Source: Micromonospora_J zhanjiangensis
GTDB taxonomy: Bacteria > Actinomycetota > Actinomycetes > Mycobacteriales > Micromonosporaceae
Direction of reading: 5' to 3'
Length of the DNA stretch: 64,000 bases
NCBI RefSeq assembly: GCF_042650605.1
Contig: NZ_JBHSBN010000002.1
Location: 372,001 to 436,000 of the forward strand
Both the position numbers and the translations under genes were made by a program. Below the pieces are notes generated by a model. The model was given only the letters and a program-made list of their open reading frames with translations. It ran no database searches and was not told where the DNA came from. Positions 31,924-40,970 of the stretch are shown piece after piece. Position 1 is the stretch's first letter, and every line of letters begins with the position of its first letter.

Positions 31924-34719
31924 GTGGCCGGCGACGACGGGTCCTCCCCGGACGGCCGTGCCCCGGACGGTCCCGGCCGGTCCGCCGCCGGTGCGCCGGC
32001 ACCGCCCGGCGGCCCCGGCAGGTCGCCCGCCGGTCCCGACCGGTCGGCGGACGTCCTGCTGAGCGACGGCGGCACGGTCCATCTGCGACAGATCCGGCCG
32101 CAGGACGCGCCGGCCATCGTGGCGATGCACTCCCGCTTCTCCGAACGCACCCGCTACCTGCGGTACTTCTCGCCGTACCCGCGGATCCCGGAGCGCGACC
32201 TGGCCCGGTTCGTCACCGTCGACCACCACGACCGGGAGGCGTTCGTGGTGCTCTCCGGTGACCGGATCATCGCCGTCGGCCGGTACGAGCGGCTCGGCCC
32301 GACCGCACCGGACGCCGAGGTGGCGTTCGTGGTGGAGGACGCGCACCAGGGCCGGGGGATCGGACCGGTGCTGCTGGAGCACCTCGCCGACGCGGCCCGG
32401 CAGGAGGGCCTGACCGGTTTCGTGGCCGAGGTACTACCCGCCAACGGCGCGATGCTGCGGGTCTTCGCCGAGTTCGGCTACCAGGTGCAGCGGCAGTACG
32501 CCGACGGCGTCGTGCACCTGACCTTCCCGATCGCACCGACCGAGCGGTCGCTGGCCGTGCAGTGGCGCCGGGAGCAGCGCACCGAGGCGCGGTCGATCGC
32601 CCGCCTGCTGGCGCCCCGCGCGGTGGCCGTCTACGGTGCCAGCGCGACCGGCCACGGCGTCGGGGCGGCGCTCCTCGGCCACCTGCGCGACGGCGGGTTC
32701 ACCGGCGGCATCGTGCCGGTGCATCCGAGCGCCGCCTGGGTGGCCGGCCTGCCGGCGTACCCGTCGGCGGGCGACGCCGGACTGCCGGTCGACCTGGCGG
32801 TGGTGGCGGTGCCGCCGGACGCGGTGCCGGCGGCGCTGCACGACGCGGCCGGTGCCGGCGCGCACGGCCTGGTGGTGGTGTCGGCCGGATTCGCCGAGAC
32901 GGGGCCGGCGGGTGCCGCGGCGCAACGGGACCTGGTCCGGGCCGCCCACGCGGCAGGGATGCGGGTGGTCGGGCCGAACTGCCTGGGCATCGCCAACACC
33001 GACGGCTCGGTCCGGCTCAACGCGTCGCTGGCGCCGCGGCTGCCCGGTCAGGGGCGGGTCGGCTTCTTCAGCCAGTCCGGCGCCTTCGGGGTGGCCCTGC
33101 TCGCCGAGGCGCAGCGGCGCGGGCTCGGGTTGTCCAGTTTCGTCTCGGCCGGGAACCGGGCCGACGTGTCCGGCAACGACCTGCTGCAGTACTGGCAGGA
33201 CGACCCGGCCACCGACGTGATCCTGCTCTACCTGGAGACCTTCGGTAATCCCCGCAAGTTCGCCCGGCTCGCCCGGCGGATCGGCCGGACCAAGCCGGTG
33301 GTGGCGCTCGCCGCACCGAACCGGCCCGGCGATCCGGCTGCCGTCCGACACCATCCGGCCCCGGTCGGCGGACCGGCGCCCGACGGCGCACCCGCCGACG
33401 TCGCCGGGGGATTCCCTGGCGCCACCGAGGGAACGCCCGCCCTCGGTGGCGGCGTCGGTGCCGCTGCCGACTGGCCGGCCGGGCCGGACGAGGCGGCGCT
33501 GACCGGGTTGTTCGCCCACTCCGGGGTGATCCGGGTGGACACCGTGACCGAACTGTTCGACGTCGGGGTGCTGCTGGCCAACCAGCCGCTGCCGGCCGGA
33601 CGTCGGGTCGGCGTGGTCGGCAACTCGTCCGCGCTGGTGGGCCTGGCGGCCACCGCCTGCGCCACCCGAGGGCTGACGGTGGCCGAGGGTTACCCGGTGG
33701 ACGTCGGCAGCGCCGCCACCGCGCACCGGTTCGGCGACGCGCTCGCCGACGCGGCCGTCGACGAGCGGGTGGACGCGCTGGTGGTGGCGGTCACCCCGCC
33801 GTTGCCGGGGCAGTTGGTCGCCGAGGACGCCGACTTCACCTCGGCCCTGGCCAGGGTCGCGTTGGCCGGGGACAAGCCGACCGTCGCCACCTTCCCGGCC
33901 GGTGGCCTGCCCCCGGGCGTGCCGGCGTACCCGTCGGTGGAGGAGGCGGTCCGCGCGCTCGGCCGGGTGGCCGGGTACGCCGAGTGGCTGCGCCGGCCAC
34001 CGGGCGACGTCCCGCCGCTGGCCGACGTGGACCCGGCCGCCGCGCGAACGGTGGCCACCGGCACCGGCCCGGAGCCGGCCGGCCGGCTGCTGCGGGCGTA
34101 CGGCGTACCGGTGTCGCGGTCGGTCCGGGTCGACTCCGTTCCGGCGGCCCTGGCGGCGGCCCGCGAGCTGGGCTTCCCGGTCGCGGTCAAGGCGGCCCGG
34201 GAGGGCCTGCGGCACCGCCTCGATCTCGGCGCGGTCCGTCTCGACCTGGCCGACGAGGCGGCCGTGCGCCGGGCGTACACCGAGGTGACCGGGCCGTTCG
34301 GCGCGGACGTGCTGGTGCAGTCGATGGTCGCGCCCGGGGTCGCCTGCGTGGTCGAGATGGTGTCGGATCCGACGTTCGGCCCGGTGCTCGGCTTCGGGCT
34401 GGGCGGGGTGGCCACCGAACTGCTCGGCGATCGCGCCTGGCGGCCGGTCCCGCTGACCGACCGGGACGCCGCCGCGCTGGTCGACGGTCCACGGGCGGCA
34501 CCGCTGCTGCACGGGTACCGGGGCGCCGAACCGGTCGACCGGCCTGCCCTGGTCGACCTGCTGCTGCGGGTGAGCCGGCTGGTCGACGAGCATCCCGAGG
34601 TGGCGGCGTTGAGCCTGAACCCGGTGCTGGTCCGCCCGCGTGGCCTGTCGGTGCTGCACGCCACGGCGCGGGTGGCCGCCGGTGCCGCCCGCCCGGACAC
34701 CGGTCCGCGCCGGCTGTAG
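31924..34719 (+). CDS. Protein lysine acetyltransferase: GNAT domain fused to acyl-CoA synthetase (NDP-forming)-like domains
   Basis: 931 residues. A Gly/Pro-rich leader of about 40 residues precedes a GNAT domain (residues 45-215, acetyl-CoA loop EDAHQGRGIG). The acyl-CoA-synthetase-like region follows: CoA-binding Rossmann (AVAVYGASATGHGVG), succinyl-CoA ligase-like flavodoxin domain (GRVGFFSQSGAFG) and ATP-grasp (PVAVKAAREGLRHRLDLGAVRLDL). GNAT at the N-terminus is the actinobacterial order, opposite to enterobacterial Pat. A low-complexity insert (about 463-520) interrupts the ligase region. No strong RBS precedes GTG 31924, consistent with coupling to acuC. Acetylation of metabolic enzymes is inferred. 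Confidence 0.88.
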   Translation: MAGDDGSSPDGRAPDGPGRSAAGAPAPPGGPGRSPAGPDRSADVLLSDGGTVHLRQIRPQDAPAIVAMHSRFSERTRYLRYFSPYPRIPERDLARFVTVDHHDREAFVVLSGDRIIAVGRYERLGPTAPDAEVAFVVEDAHQGRGIGPVLLEHLADAARQEGLTGFVAEVLPANGAMLRVFAEFGYQVQRQYADGVVHLTFPIAPTERSLAVQWRREQRTEARSIARLLAPRAVAVYGASATGHGVGAALLGHLRDGGFTGGIVPVHPSAAWVAGLPAYPSAGDAGLPVDLAVVAVPPDAVPAALHDAAGAGAHGLVVVSAGFAETGPAGAAAQRDLVRAAHAAGMRVVGPNCLGIANTDGSVRLNASLAPRLPGQGRVGFFSQSGAFGVALLAEAQRRGLGLSSFVSAGNRADVSGNDLLQYWQDDPATDVILLYLETFGNPRKFARLARRIGRTKPVVALAAPNRPGDPAAVRHHPAPVGGPAPDGAPADVAGGFPGATEGTPALGGGVGAAADWPAGPDEAALTGLFAHSGVIRVDTVTELFDVGVLLANQPLPAGRRVGVVGNSSALVGLAATACATRGLTVAEGYPVDVGSAATAHRFGDALADAAVDERVDALVVAVTPPLPGQLVAEDADFTSALARVALAGDKPTVATFPAGGLPPGVPAYPSVEEAVRALGRVAGYAEWLRRPPGDVPPLADVDPAAARTVATGTGPEPAGRLLRAYGVPVSRSVRVDSVPAALAAARELGFPVAVKAAREGLRHRLDLGAVRLDLADEAAVRRAYTEVTGPFGADVLVQSMVAPGVACVVEMVSDPTFGPVLGFGLGGVATELLGDRAWRPVPLTDRDAAALVDGPRAAPLLHGYRGAEPVDRPALVDLLLRVSRLVDEHPEVAALSLNPVLVRPRGLSVLHATARVAAGAARPDTGPRRL

Positions 34720-34739
34720 ACCGACCGACCGACCGACCG
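34720..34739. repeat. (ACCG)5 microsatellite
   Basis: Five tandem ACCG units directly after the TAG stop of the acetyltransferase gene. Confidence 0.85.
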
Positions 34740-34744
34740 GCCAG

Positions 34745-34936
34745 TCAGCCGGTGCCGGTGCCCAGCAGGCGCAGCGCGATCCGGTTACCGGCGGCCAGCA
34801 GGGCGAAGACGGCCCCGGCCACCGGGTGTCCGGTGAGCACGAGCGCGGCGGTGGCCGCGCCGAACACCACCACCCACTCGGGCAGCAGCCGCAACGGGCC
34901 CCGGCGGCGCGGGTGGCGCCGGCGGGGCCCGGTGAC
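34745..34936 (-). pseudogene. C-terminal remnant of a DUF2568 (YrdB-like) membrane protein
   Basis: Read leftward, the frame encodes RRRGPLRLLPEWVVVFGAATAALVL and then TGHPVAGAVFALLAAGNRIAL, ending in TGA at 34745. The pattern E-hydrophobic-GHP-hydrophobic-N is the C-terminal half of DUF2568 proteins. The N-terminal half is missing: upstream the frame runs directly into the TGA that ends sigB (34949), and the only usable start would be an internal TTG giving about 49 residues. A decayed gene is more likely than a functional small protein. Confidence 0.55.
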
Positions 34937-34948
34937 GACCGGTGCGGG

Positions 34949-35986
<1,038 letters not shown>

Positions 35987-36249
35987 TTTCAGTCGCCTCC
36001 CCGCGTCGACAAGTGGCGCGTCACCAACCGCGCAGGTGCGGCTGATGACAAGAGCTTGCTCGATCGGGCGTTAAGCGGAGGTGAGGCCGGGTTCAACACG
36101 GCGTCAAGTCGGCGAATGCCACGTCATTTGCTGCTTATCACCCACAATGTCCTGCAGGCCGGCCCGCCGGTGGCGTCCGGTCCGGGAAGACCGGCGGCGG
36201 ACGGGCGGAGGAGCCGGCGACGCCGGCCGGCCCGGGAAGGGAGGCGGAC

Positions 36250-37035
36250 GTGGTCTTCAGGCGGATGCTGTGGGCGATGGGCGCCGACGGCCCCGCCGTG
36301 GCCACCACCGTCGACGATGCCACCTGCCGGCCAGGTGGCCGGTTGGCCGGTCGGGTCCGGATGGTCGGCGGCGACCACCCGGTCGACATCTCCTACCTCG
36401 CGGTTGGCCTGCTGACCCGGGTCGCGGTGGTGACCGGGGACAGCGAGTACGACGCCACCGAGGAGTTCCACCGGGAGCGGGTGGCCGGTCCGCTCCGGCT
36501 GGCCGCCGGCGAGCGGCGGGAGTTCGCGTTCGGCCTCGCCGTGCCGCACCAGACGCCGCTGACCCGGATCCGCGACCGGCCGCTGCCCGGCGTGACCCTG
36601 GGCCTGCGTACCGAACTGGCGGTGGCCCGGGCGGTGGACGAGAGCGAGCTGGAACCGGTGACCGTGCTGCCGACACCGGAGCAGGAGCAGATCCTCGCCG
36701 CCCTGTGGCGGCTCGGCTTCCGGTTCGCCGGGGCGACCGTCGAGCGCGGGCACCTCTACGGCGTACGGCAGGAGGTGCCGTTCCACCAGGAGTTCGAGTT
36801 CGTCCCGCCGGACCGGTACGGCCCGGGCGTGCACCGGCTCGACCTGACCTTCGTGGCCGGTCCGGAGCGGCTGGAGCTGTTGCTGGAGATCGACAGGCGG
36901 GGTGGCGTCCTCACCGGCGGGCGGGACGGGTTCGACCGGCTCACCGTCGACCGCGCCACCGCGGCCGGGATCGACTGGTCAGCCCGGCTCGACGACTGGG
37001 TACGCCGGGCGGTCGACCGCCGCGACCGGTCCTGA
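36250..37035 (+). CDS. Spo0M-like sporulation-control protein
   Basis: 261-residue cytoplasmic protein of the Spo0M (arrestin-like) family: N-terminal MLWAMGADGPAVATTVDDATCRPGGRLAGRV and beta-sandwich repeats (EEFHRERVAGPLRLAAGERREFAFGLAVPHQTPLT). In Bacillus Spo0M affects the sporulation phosphorelay; in actinomycetes the role is not established. GTG 36250 has GGGAGGCG upstream. The 263-bp gap before it, shared with the divergent sigB, includes AT-richer segments but no promoter I can assign with confidence. Confidence 0.85.
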   Translation: MVFRRMLWAMGADGPAVATTVDDATCRPGGRLAGRVRMVGGDHPVDISYLAVGLLTRVAVVTGDSEYDATEEFHRERVAGPLRLAAGERREFAFGLAVPHQTPLTRIRDRPLPGVTLGLRTELAVARAVDESELEPVTVLPTPEQEQILAALWRLGFRFAGATVERGHLYGVRQEVPFHQEFEFVPPDRYGPGVHRLDLTFVAGPERLELLLEIDRRGGVLTGGRDGFDRLTVDRATAAGIDWSARLDDWVRRAVDRRDRS

Positions 37036-37041
37036 CCGGGC

Positions 37042-37080
37042 CCGGTTCACCAGGTCGAGCGACCGGTTCACAGGTCGAGC
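37042..37080. repeat. 21-nt-period duplication spanning the dtd stop codon
   Basis: CCGGTTCACCAGGTCGAGC (37042-37060) and CCGGTTCACAGGTCGAGC (37063-37080) differ by one base indel. The second copy contains the dtd stop (TCA on the plus strand). Confidence 0.85.
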
Positions 37081-37490
37081 AGGACGGTCCGGGGGCCCAC
37101 GTTGACGCTCTCCACCAGCATGTGGGCCCGGAACCGGCCGGTCCGCACCGTCGCGCCACGTGCCCGCAGGGCCTCGGCGAAGGCGGTGACCAGCGGCTCG
37201 GCCACCTCGGCCGGGGCGGCCGCGGTCCAACTCGGCCGGCGCCCTTTGCGCGCGTCCCCGTACAGGGTGAACTGGCTGACCACCAGCACCGGCGCGCCGA
37301 CGTCGGCGGCCGACCGCTCGCCGTCCAGGATGCGCAGCTCGTGCACCTTGCGGGCCATCGTCGCCGCGGTGGCCGGAGTGTCCGCGTGGGTCACCCCGAG
37401 CAGCACCAGCAGGCCGTCGGAGATCGCGCCCACCACCTCGTCGTCCACCGTCACGCTGGCCCGCCCGACGGTCTGCACCACGGCCCGCAT
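37068..37490 (-). CDS. dtd: D-aminoacyl-tRNA deacylase
   Basis: Hydrolyses D-aminoacyl-tRNAs, preventing D-amino acid misuse. 140 residues, the normal length. It starts MRAVVQTVGRASVTVDDEVVG and contains SQFTLYGDARKGRRPSW and, near the end, GRFRAHMLVESVNVGP, which matches the second Dtd signature (a GxFGAxMxVxLxNDGP-like stretch). The gene lies seven bases downstream of the methyltransferase gene, so the two probably form an operon. Confidence 0.95.
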   Translation of the reverse strand: MRAVVQTVGRASVTVDDEVVGAISDGLLVLLGVTHADTPATAATMARKVHELRILDGERSAADVGAPVLVVSQFTLYGDARKGRRPSWTAAAPAEVAEPLVTAFAEALRARGATVRTGRFRAHMLVESVNVGPRTVLLDL

Positions 37491-37497
37491 CTCCGCC

Positions 37498-38982
37498 TCA
37501 GCCCGCCACGGGCGTGATCAGGCCGCGTTCCACCAGGTGCGCGACGATCGGTCCGGCCGCCTCGGCGAGTTCGCTCTCCGGTACGTCGTGGGCCAGCGCG
37601 AGTACGGCCAACTGGTCCCGCAGCGGCACCCGCCCGTCGCAACCGCCGACCAGGGCCAGCACCAGCGGGTCCACCTCCTCGGACCAGCGCAGCCCGTGCG
37701 GCATCTCCAGGACCTGCCGGTCCACCGCCCAGCCCTCCGCACCCATGGTCGCCTCCTGGCGCAGGCGCAGGTCGTCCGCGGCCCGGTAGCGGGCGCCCAA
37801 CAGCCCTGCCGGATCCCGGTCACGCAGCCAGTCCTGCCGGTCGAACCAGGCGCCGATCTGCTCGCCCATCGGGTGTTGGACCGACTGCCGAAGGTCCTCC
37901 ACCCGGACCACCGGGTCGTCGCGTCCGGCCCGGCGCAGGTTGATGACGCCGAACCCGACCGCCTCCACCTTGTGCGCGTCGAACCAGTCCAGCCACGCCT
38001 CGACGCGCCCCGGGTCGGTGGCCTCGCTGGCGTCGGCCAGCCACAGGTTGACGTACGCCATCGGGTCGGCCACCTCGCGCTGGACGACCCAGGCGTCCAA
38101 CCCGGTGCCGGCGAACCAGCCGGCCACCCGCTCGCCCCAGTCCTCGCCCGCGACGTGCAGCCAGTTCGCCAGGTACTGCATGGTGCCGTCCTCGGTCAGC
38201 AGGCCGGGCGCGGCGGCGGCCAACTCGGCGGCGATGCCGTCGCCCACCCGGCCGGAGTCCCGGTAGCTGTGCGTGGTGGTGCCCGGCCCGACCACGAACG
38301 GCGGGTTGCTCACCACCAGGTCGAACCGGCGCCCGGCGACCGGCGCGACCAGATCACCGCGGAGCAGCTCCCAGCTCTGACCGCTGAGCGCCGCGGTGGT
38401 GGCCGCGAACCGCAGCGACCGCTCGGACAGGTCCGTGGCGGTGACCGCGTCGGCGTGGGTGGCCAGGTGCAGCGCCTGTACGCCCGAGCCGGTGCCCAGG
38501 TCCAGCGCGGTGCCCACCGGCCGCCGGACGGTGGCGTTGATCAGGGTGCTGGTCGCCCCGCCCACGCCCAGCACGTGGTCGGCCGCCAGCGGCCGGCCGG
38601 GCCGGGAGCCGCCCGGTACGTCGGCGAGCACCCACCATTCGTCCCCGTACGGTTCCAGGTCGACGCCCTGGCGCAGGCCGTCACCGTGCCGTTCGACCAG
38701 GCCGGCGGCGAGCGCCTCGGCCAGCGGCAGCGGGGCCAACGCGGCGGCGACGGCGGCTTCCGGCTCGGTCTGCTCGCAGATGAACAACCGGATCAACGTG
38801 GCCAGCGGGTCGCGGTCCGCGGTGACCCGCAGCGCGGCCCGGTAGTCGTTGCGGGCCACCCCGCCGGTCGCCTGCACACCGAGCCGCGCGGCGATGCCGT
38901 TGGAGGTGTAGCCGGCGCCGGTCAGGGCGGCGCGCAGTTGGTCGACCCCGGCGGGGGAGAGCAACATCTCAGGTTGGTCCAC
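37498..38982 (-). CDS. SAM-dependent methyltransferase with NPPF motif (HemK/RsmC-like, actinobacterial DUF7059 type)
   Basis: 494 residues. An alpha-helical N-terminal region (about 1-140) precedes the methyltransferase core: motif I ALDLGTGSGVQALHLA, ATDLSERSLRFA and motif IV LVVSNPPFVVG. NPPF is typical of enzymes that methylate exocyclic or amide nitrogens in nucleic acids or proteins. A C-terminal extension of about 200 residues has no obvious catalytic motif. GTG 38982 follows CAGGAT by six bases (possible leaderless start). Operon with dtd suggests a translation-related target; the substrate is not known. Confidence 0.82.
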   Translation of the reverse strand: MDQPEMLLSPAGVDQLRAALTGAGYTSNGIAARLGVQATGGVARNDYRAALRVTADRDPLATLIRLFICEQTEPEAAVAAALAPLPLAEALAAGLVERHGDGLRQGVDLEPYGDEWWVLADVPGGSRPGRPLAADHVLGVGGATSTLINATVRRPVGTALDLGTGSGVQALHLATHADAVTATDLSERSLRFAATTAALSGQSWELLRGDLVAPVAGRRFDLVVSNPPFVVGPGTTTHSYRDSGRVGDGIAAELAAAAPGLLTEDGTMQYLANWLHVAGEDWGERVAGWFAGTGLDAWVVQREVADPMAYVNLWLADASEATDPGRVEAWLDWFDAHKVEAVGFGVINLRRAGRDDPVVRVEDLRQSVQHPMGEQIGAWFDRQDWLRDRDPAGLLGARYRAADDLRLRQEATMGAEGWAVDRQVLEMPHGLRWSEEVDPLVLALVGGCDGRVPLRDQLAVLALAHDVPESELAEAAGPIVAHLVERGLITPVAG

Positions 38983-39118
38983 CCTGCCATCCTGCCCTGG
39001 CCGCCCGGGCCGCCGGCCGGCGCCCGGTGGGATGCCGCACCAACGGGTCAGGCCGGCCGCCGACCGAGCGGTCGGCCGCACCAACCGACGAACCGCTCGC
39101 TCACCTCTGGCGGGCCGG

Positions 39119-39313
39119 TCACCACCGTGGGAAATCGGATGGTGGCAGGGACCGGTCGACCGGCAGGGCGGTGAGTTTCCGACACGGCAGCGGATTTCCG
39201 CAGCTGCAGATCCGGCGCAGCTTCAAATTGCGGAAGGTCCATCGCGGGCGATGCGCGATCGCGAGTTCTATCGCGAGTCTTGCGAATTCCGGTCCCCGGT
39301 CGCCGGCAGTCAC
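39119..39313 (-). CDS. Small CxCG...PC protein (probable, 64 aa)
   Basis: GTG 39313 is preceded by the strong ribosome-binding sequence GGGGGAGGG at six bases. The product reads EFARLAIELAIAHRPRWTFR followed by a Cys motif CSCGNPLPC and a basic tail. Short actinobacterial proteins with a W-T/W-R-R pattern followed by CxCG..LPC are common but uncharacterised. The three Cys suggest metal binding. The coding sequence has unusual codons for this genome (AGA, ATA, TTG) and a lower GC. The low-GC sequence at 39314-39660 would be its upstream region. Confidence 0.55.
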   Translation of the reverse strand: MTAGDRGPEFARLAIELAIAHRPRWTFRNLKLRRICSCGNPLPCRKLTALPVDRSLPPSDFPRW

Positions 39314-39660
39314 TGTCCACCCTCCCCCATGCGTGTGTGTCCGGTCCGGGCGCGGTTGGCGGTGCCCGGCCCGTGTGGGAGTGGCTGCCTGCCAGGGCCG
39401 GCGCCGGCCCGAATACAGAATGCGATGACATAGACCGGCGGCACAATGATATTGCGCTATTCAGTTCGTCGGAATTCTGGCTGAACGAGCCTCTTTCATT
39501 TCAACCGTTTTGCATGGTGCAAGATGCGTTCCGCGAAGGGAGAAAAGGGGATTGCGCAATTGGCCCGCGAGCTTGTCGTTCACCGCCGCGCTCCGGTACG
39601 CGCCGCACCCGACCGGCCGGTCGCCGACCGGTCGGCCGCCGGTTCGGGCAGGATGGGCCC
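39314..39660. other. Low-GC intergenic region with palindromes
   Basis: A 347-bp gap with GC far below the surroundings (about 47% over 39471-39530 by hand count). It holds CAATGATATTG (39444-39454) and the perfect palindrome ATTGCGCAAT (39551-39560); ATTGCGC also occurs at 39451. It probably carries divergent promoters for the small Cys protein and the HhH-GPD gene. Several short frames cross it, but none looks like a gene. Confidence 0.6.
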
Positions 39661-40233
39661 ATGCTCTCGCTGCCCATCGACGCCGAGGCGAACGCCCTGC
39701 TGGCCAGGGATCCGCTCGCCGTGCTGATCGGTCTGACCCTGGACCAACAGGTCACCATGGAGAAGGCGTTCACCTCGCCGTACGTGTTGGCGCGGCGGCT
39801 CGGCCACGAACCTACCGCCGGTGAACTGGCCGGCTTCGACCTCGACGAGCTGATCGGGATCTTCGCCACCCCGCCCGCGCTGCACCGGTTCCCCAAGGCG
39901 ATGGCGGCCCGGGTGCGGGACGTGTGCCGGGCGCTCGTCGACGGGTACGGCGGCGATCCGGAAGCGCTCTGGTCCGGTGTCGCCGACGGGTCCGAGCTGC
40001 TGAACCGGATCCTGGCGTTGCCCGGATTCGGTCGGCAGAAGGCCCAGATCCTGGTGGCGCTGCTGGGCAAGCGGTACGGCGTGCGACCGCCCGGTTGGCG
40101 CGAGGCCGCCGGCGGGTACGGCGACGAGGACGCGTACCGGTCGGTGGCCGACGTCGTCGACGAGGAGTCGTTGGCCCGGGTGCGGGCCTACAAGAAGCAG
40201 CTGAAGGCCGAGGCGAAGGCCGCCGGCGGGTAG
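39661..40233 (+). CDS. HhH-GPD-type base-excision repair-like protein
   Basis: 190 residues of the HhH-GPD superfamily (the short actinobacterial group). It shows the alpha-helical start PIDAEANALLARDPLAVLIGLTLDQQVTMEKAF and the hairpin LPGFGRQKAQILVALLGKRYGV. Compared with true DNA glycosylases it is short and has no Fe-S cysteine loop; the usual catalytic Lys/Asp cannot be assigned, so glycosylase activity is uncertain. The ATG at 39661 has CAGGAT six bases upstream (possible leaderless); the frame extends further upstream through the low-GC gap without coding character. Confidence 0.82.
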   Translation: MLSLPIDAEANALLARDPLAVLIGLTLDQQVTMEKAFTSPYVLARRLGHEPTAGELAGFDLDELIGIFATPPALHRFPKAMAARVRDVCRALVDGYGGDPEALWSGVADGSELLNRILALPGFGRQKAQILVALLGKRYGVRPPGWREAAGGYGDEDAYRSVADVVDEESLARVRAYKKQLKAEAKAAGG

Positions 40234-40242
40234 CTGCGGCGC

Positions 40243-40563
40243 TCAGGCGGCGGTGGGGTGGGCCAGCGCGGCCAATGCCCGTCGTACGTCCGCCAGCGAC
40301 ACGGTGGCCGACTCGTCCAGGTCGGCGAGTCCCGCCTCGATCCACTGCCGCATGAGCGTGGTCACCCCGATCCCGCGCGCCTCGGCGGCGGCCCGCACCC
40401 GGTCGTAGGTGTCCACCGGTAGCCGTACCGAGCGACTCACCATCGGCACGTCGGTGTCCGGCGTGGGCAGCTCGGCCGGCCGGGCGTTGTCGATCAGGTC
40501 CGCCAGGTCGTCCCCACCGGAGTGGAACCGCTTCGCCGCGTCGTGTCGGTTCACCATCACCAC
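40243..40563 (-). CDS. Ribbon-helix-helix antitoxin (BrnA-like)
   Basis: 106 residues. An N-terminal segment (DLIDNARPAELPTPD) probably wraps the toxin. A ribbon-helix-helix DNA-binding domain follows (SRSVRLPVDTYDRVRAAAEARGIGVTTLMRQWIEAGL). The gene starts four bases after the stop of the toxin-like gene, with GAGG just upstream, in the toxin-first order of BrnTA modules. Start options are GTG 40563, GTG 40560 or ATG 40557. It would repress its own operon through the palindromic sequence before the toxin gene. Confidence 0.8.
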   Translation of the reverse strand: MVMVNRHDAAKRFHSGGDDLADLIDNARPAELPTPDTDVPMVSRSVRLPVDTYDRVRAAAEARGIGVTTLMRQWIEAGLADLDESATVSLADVRRALAALAHPTAA

Positions 40564-40567
40564 CGCC

Positions 40568-40855
40568 TCATCGTCGCCAACCCCGCAGCGCCTCCTCGTA
40601 GCGCTTGGACTCGCTGTCGCTGAGATCGCGTGCGGAGAGGATGTCCCAGTCGTTGTCGCCGTGGTCGGCCTCGGCGAGCAGGATCGCCAGCCGGCGGCCC
40701 GGTCCGGTCGCCGCGTAGACGACCATCACGTCGTCGCCGAGATGCCGGATGATCCGGCGGCCCGCGTGCAGGGCCTGCCAGACTTCCCCGGGTGTGACGT
40801 CGTAGACCCGCAGGTTGCCCAACGCCTCGTCGGTGAAGCTGAACCTGCTGCCCAC
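40568..40855 (-). CDS. BrnT-like toxin
   Basis: 95 residues of a RelE-fold type: VTPGEVWQALHAGRRIIRHLGDDVMVVYAATGPGRR, then DWDILSARDLSDSESKRYEEAL. The last part matches the BrnT-like SAR...S..E...Y signature. Ribosome-dependent or free RNase activity is expected from the family, not demonstrated. GTG 40855 lies seven bases after TACGCT, indicating a leaderless transcript, and ACGTACGT sits just upstream as a candidate operator. The antitoxin gene follows at once. Confidence 0.75.
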   Translation of the reverse strand: MGSRFSFTDEALGNLRVYDVTPGEVWQALHAGRRIIRHLGDDVMVVYAATGPGRRLAILLAEADHGDNDWDILSARDLSDSESKRYEEALRGWRR

Positions 40856-40862
40856 AGGGGGC

Positions 40863-40868
40863 AGCGTA
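40863..40868 (-). promoter_or_regulatory. -10 box of the BrnT/BrnA-like operon
   Basis: TACGCT on the minus strand, seven bases before GTG 40855. The palindrome ACGTACGT (40871-40878) lies immediately upstream and may be the autoregulatory operator. Confidence 0.5.
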
Positions 40869-40970
40869 CCACGTACGTAACACGCAGGCCCGGCGGTCCG
40901 CGGGCCGGGGCCCGTCGGTACGTGTCGGAAAAGTGGGAGGATGGACGGGCATCCCCGAGGAGGCTCCGTG

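Noticed and set aside
34720..34739. Tandem ACCG units considered as a CRISPR or regulatory repeat
   Set aside because: A simple tetranucleotide run without spacers; probably slippage.
39504..39727. Short plus-strand frames in the low-GC gap, including an N-terminal extension of the HhH-GPD gene
   Set aside because: They lack family similarity and change composition abruptly at 39661, where the conserved start lies.
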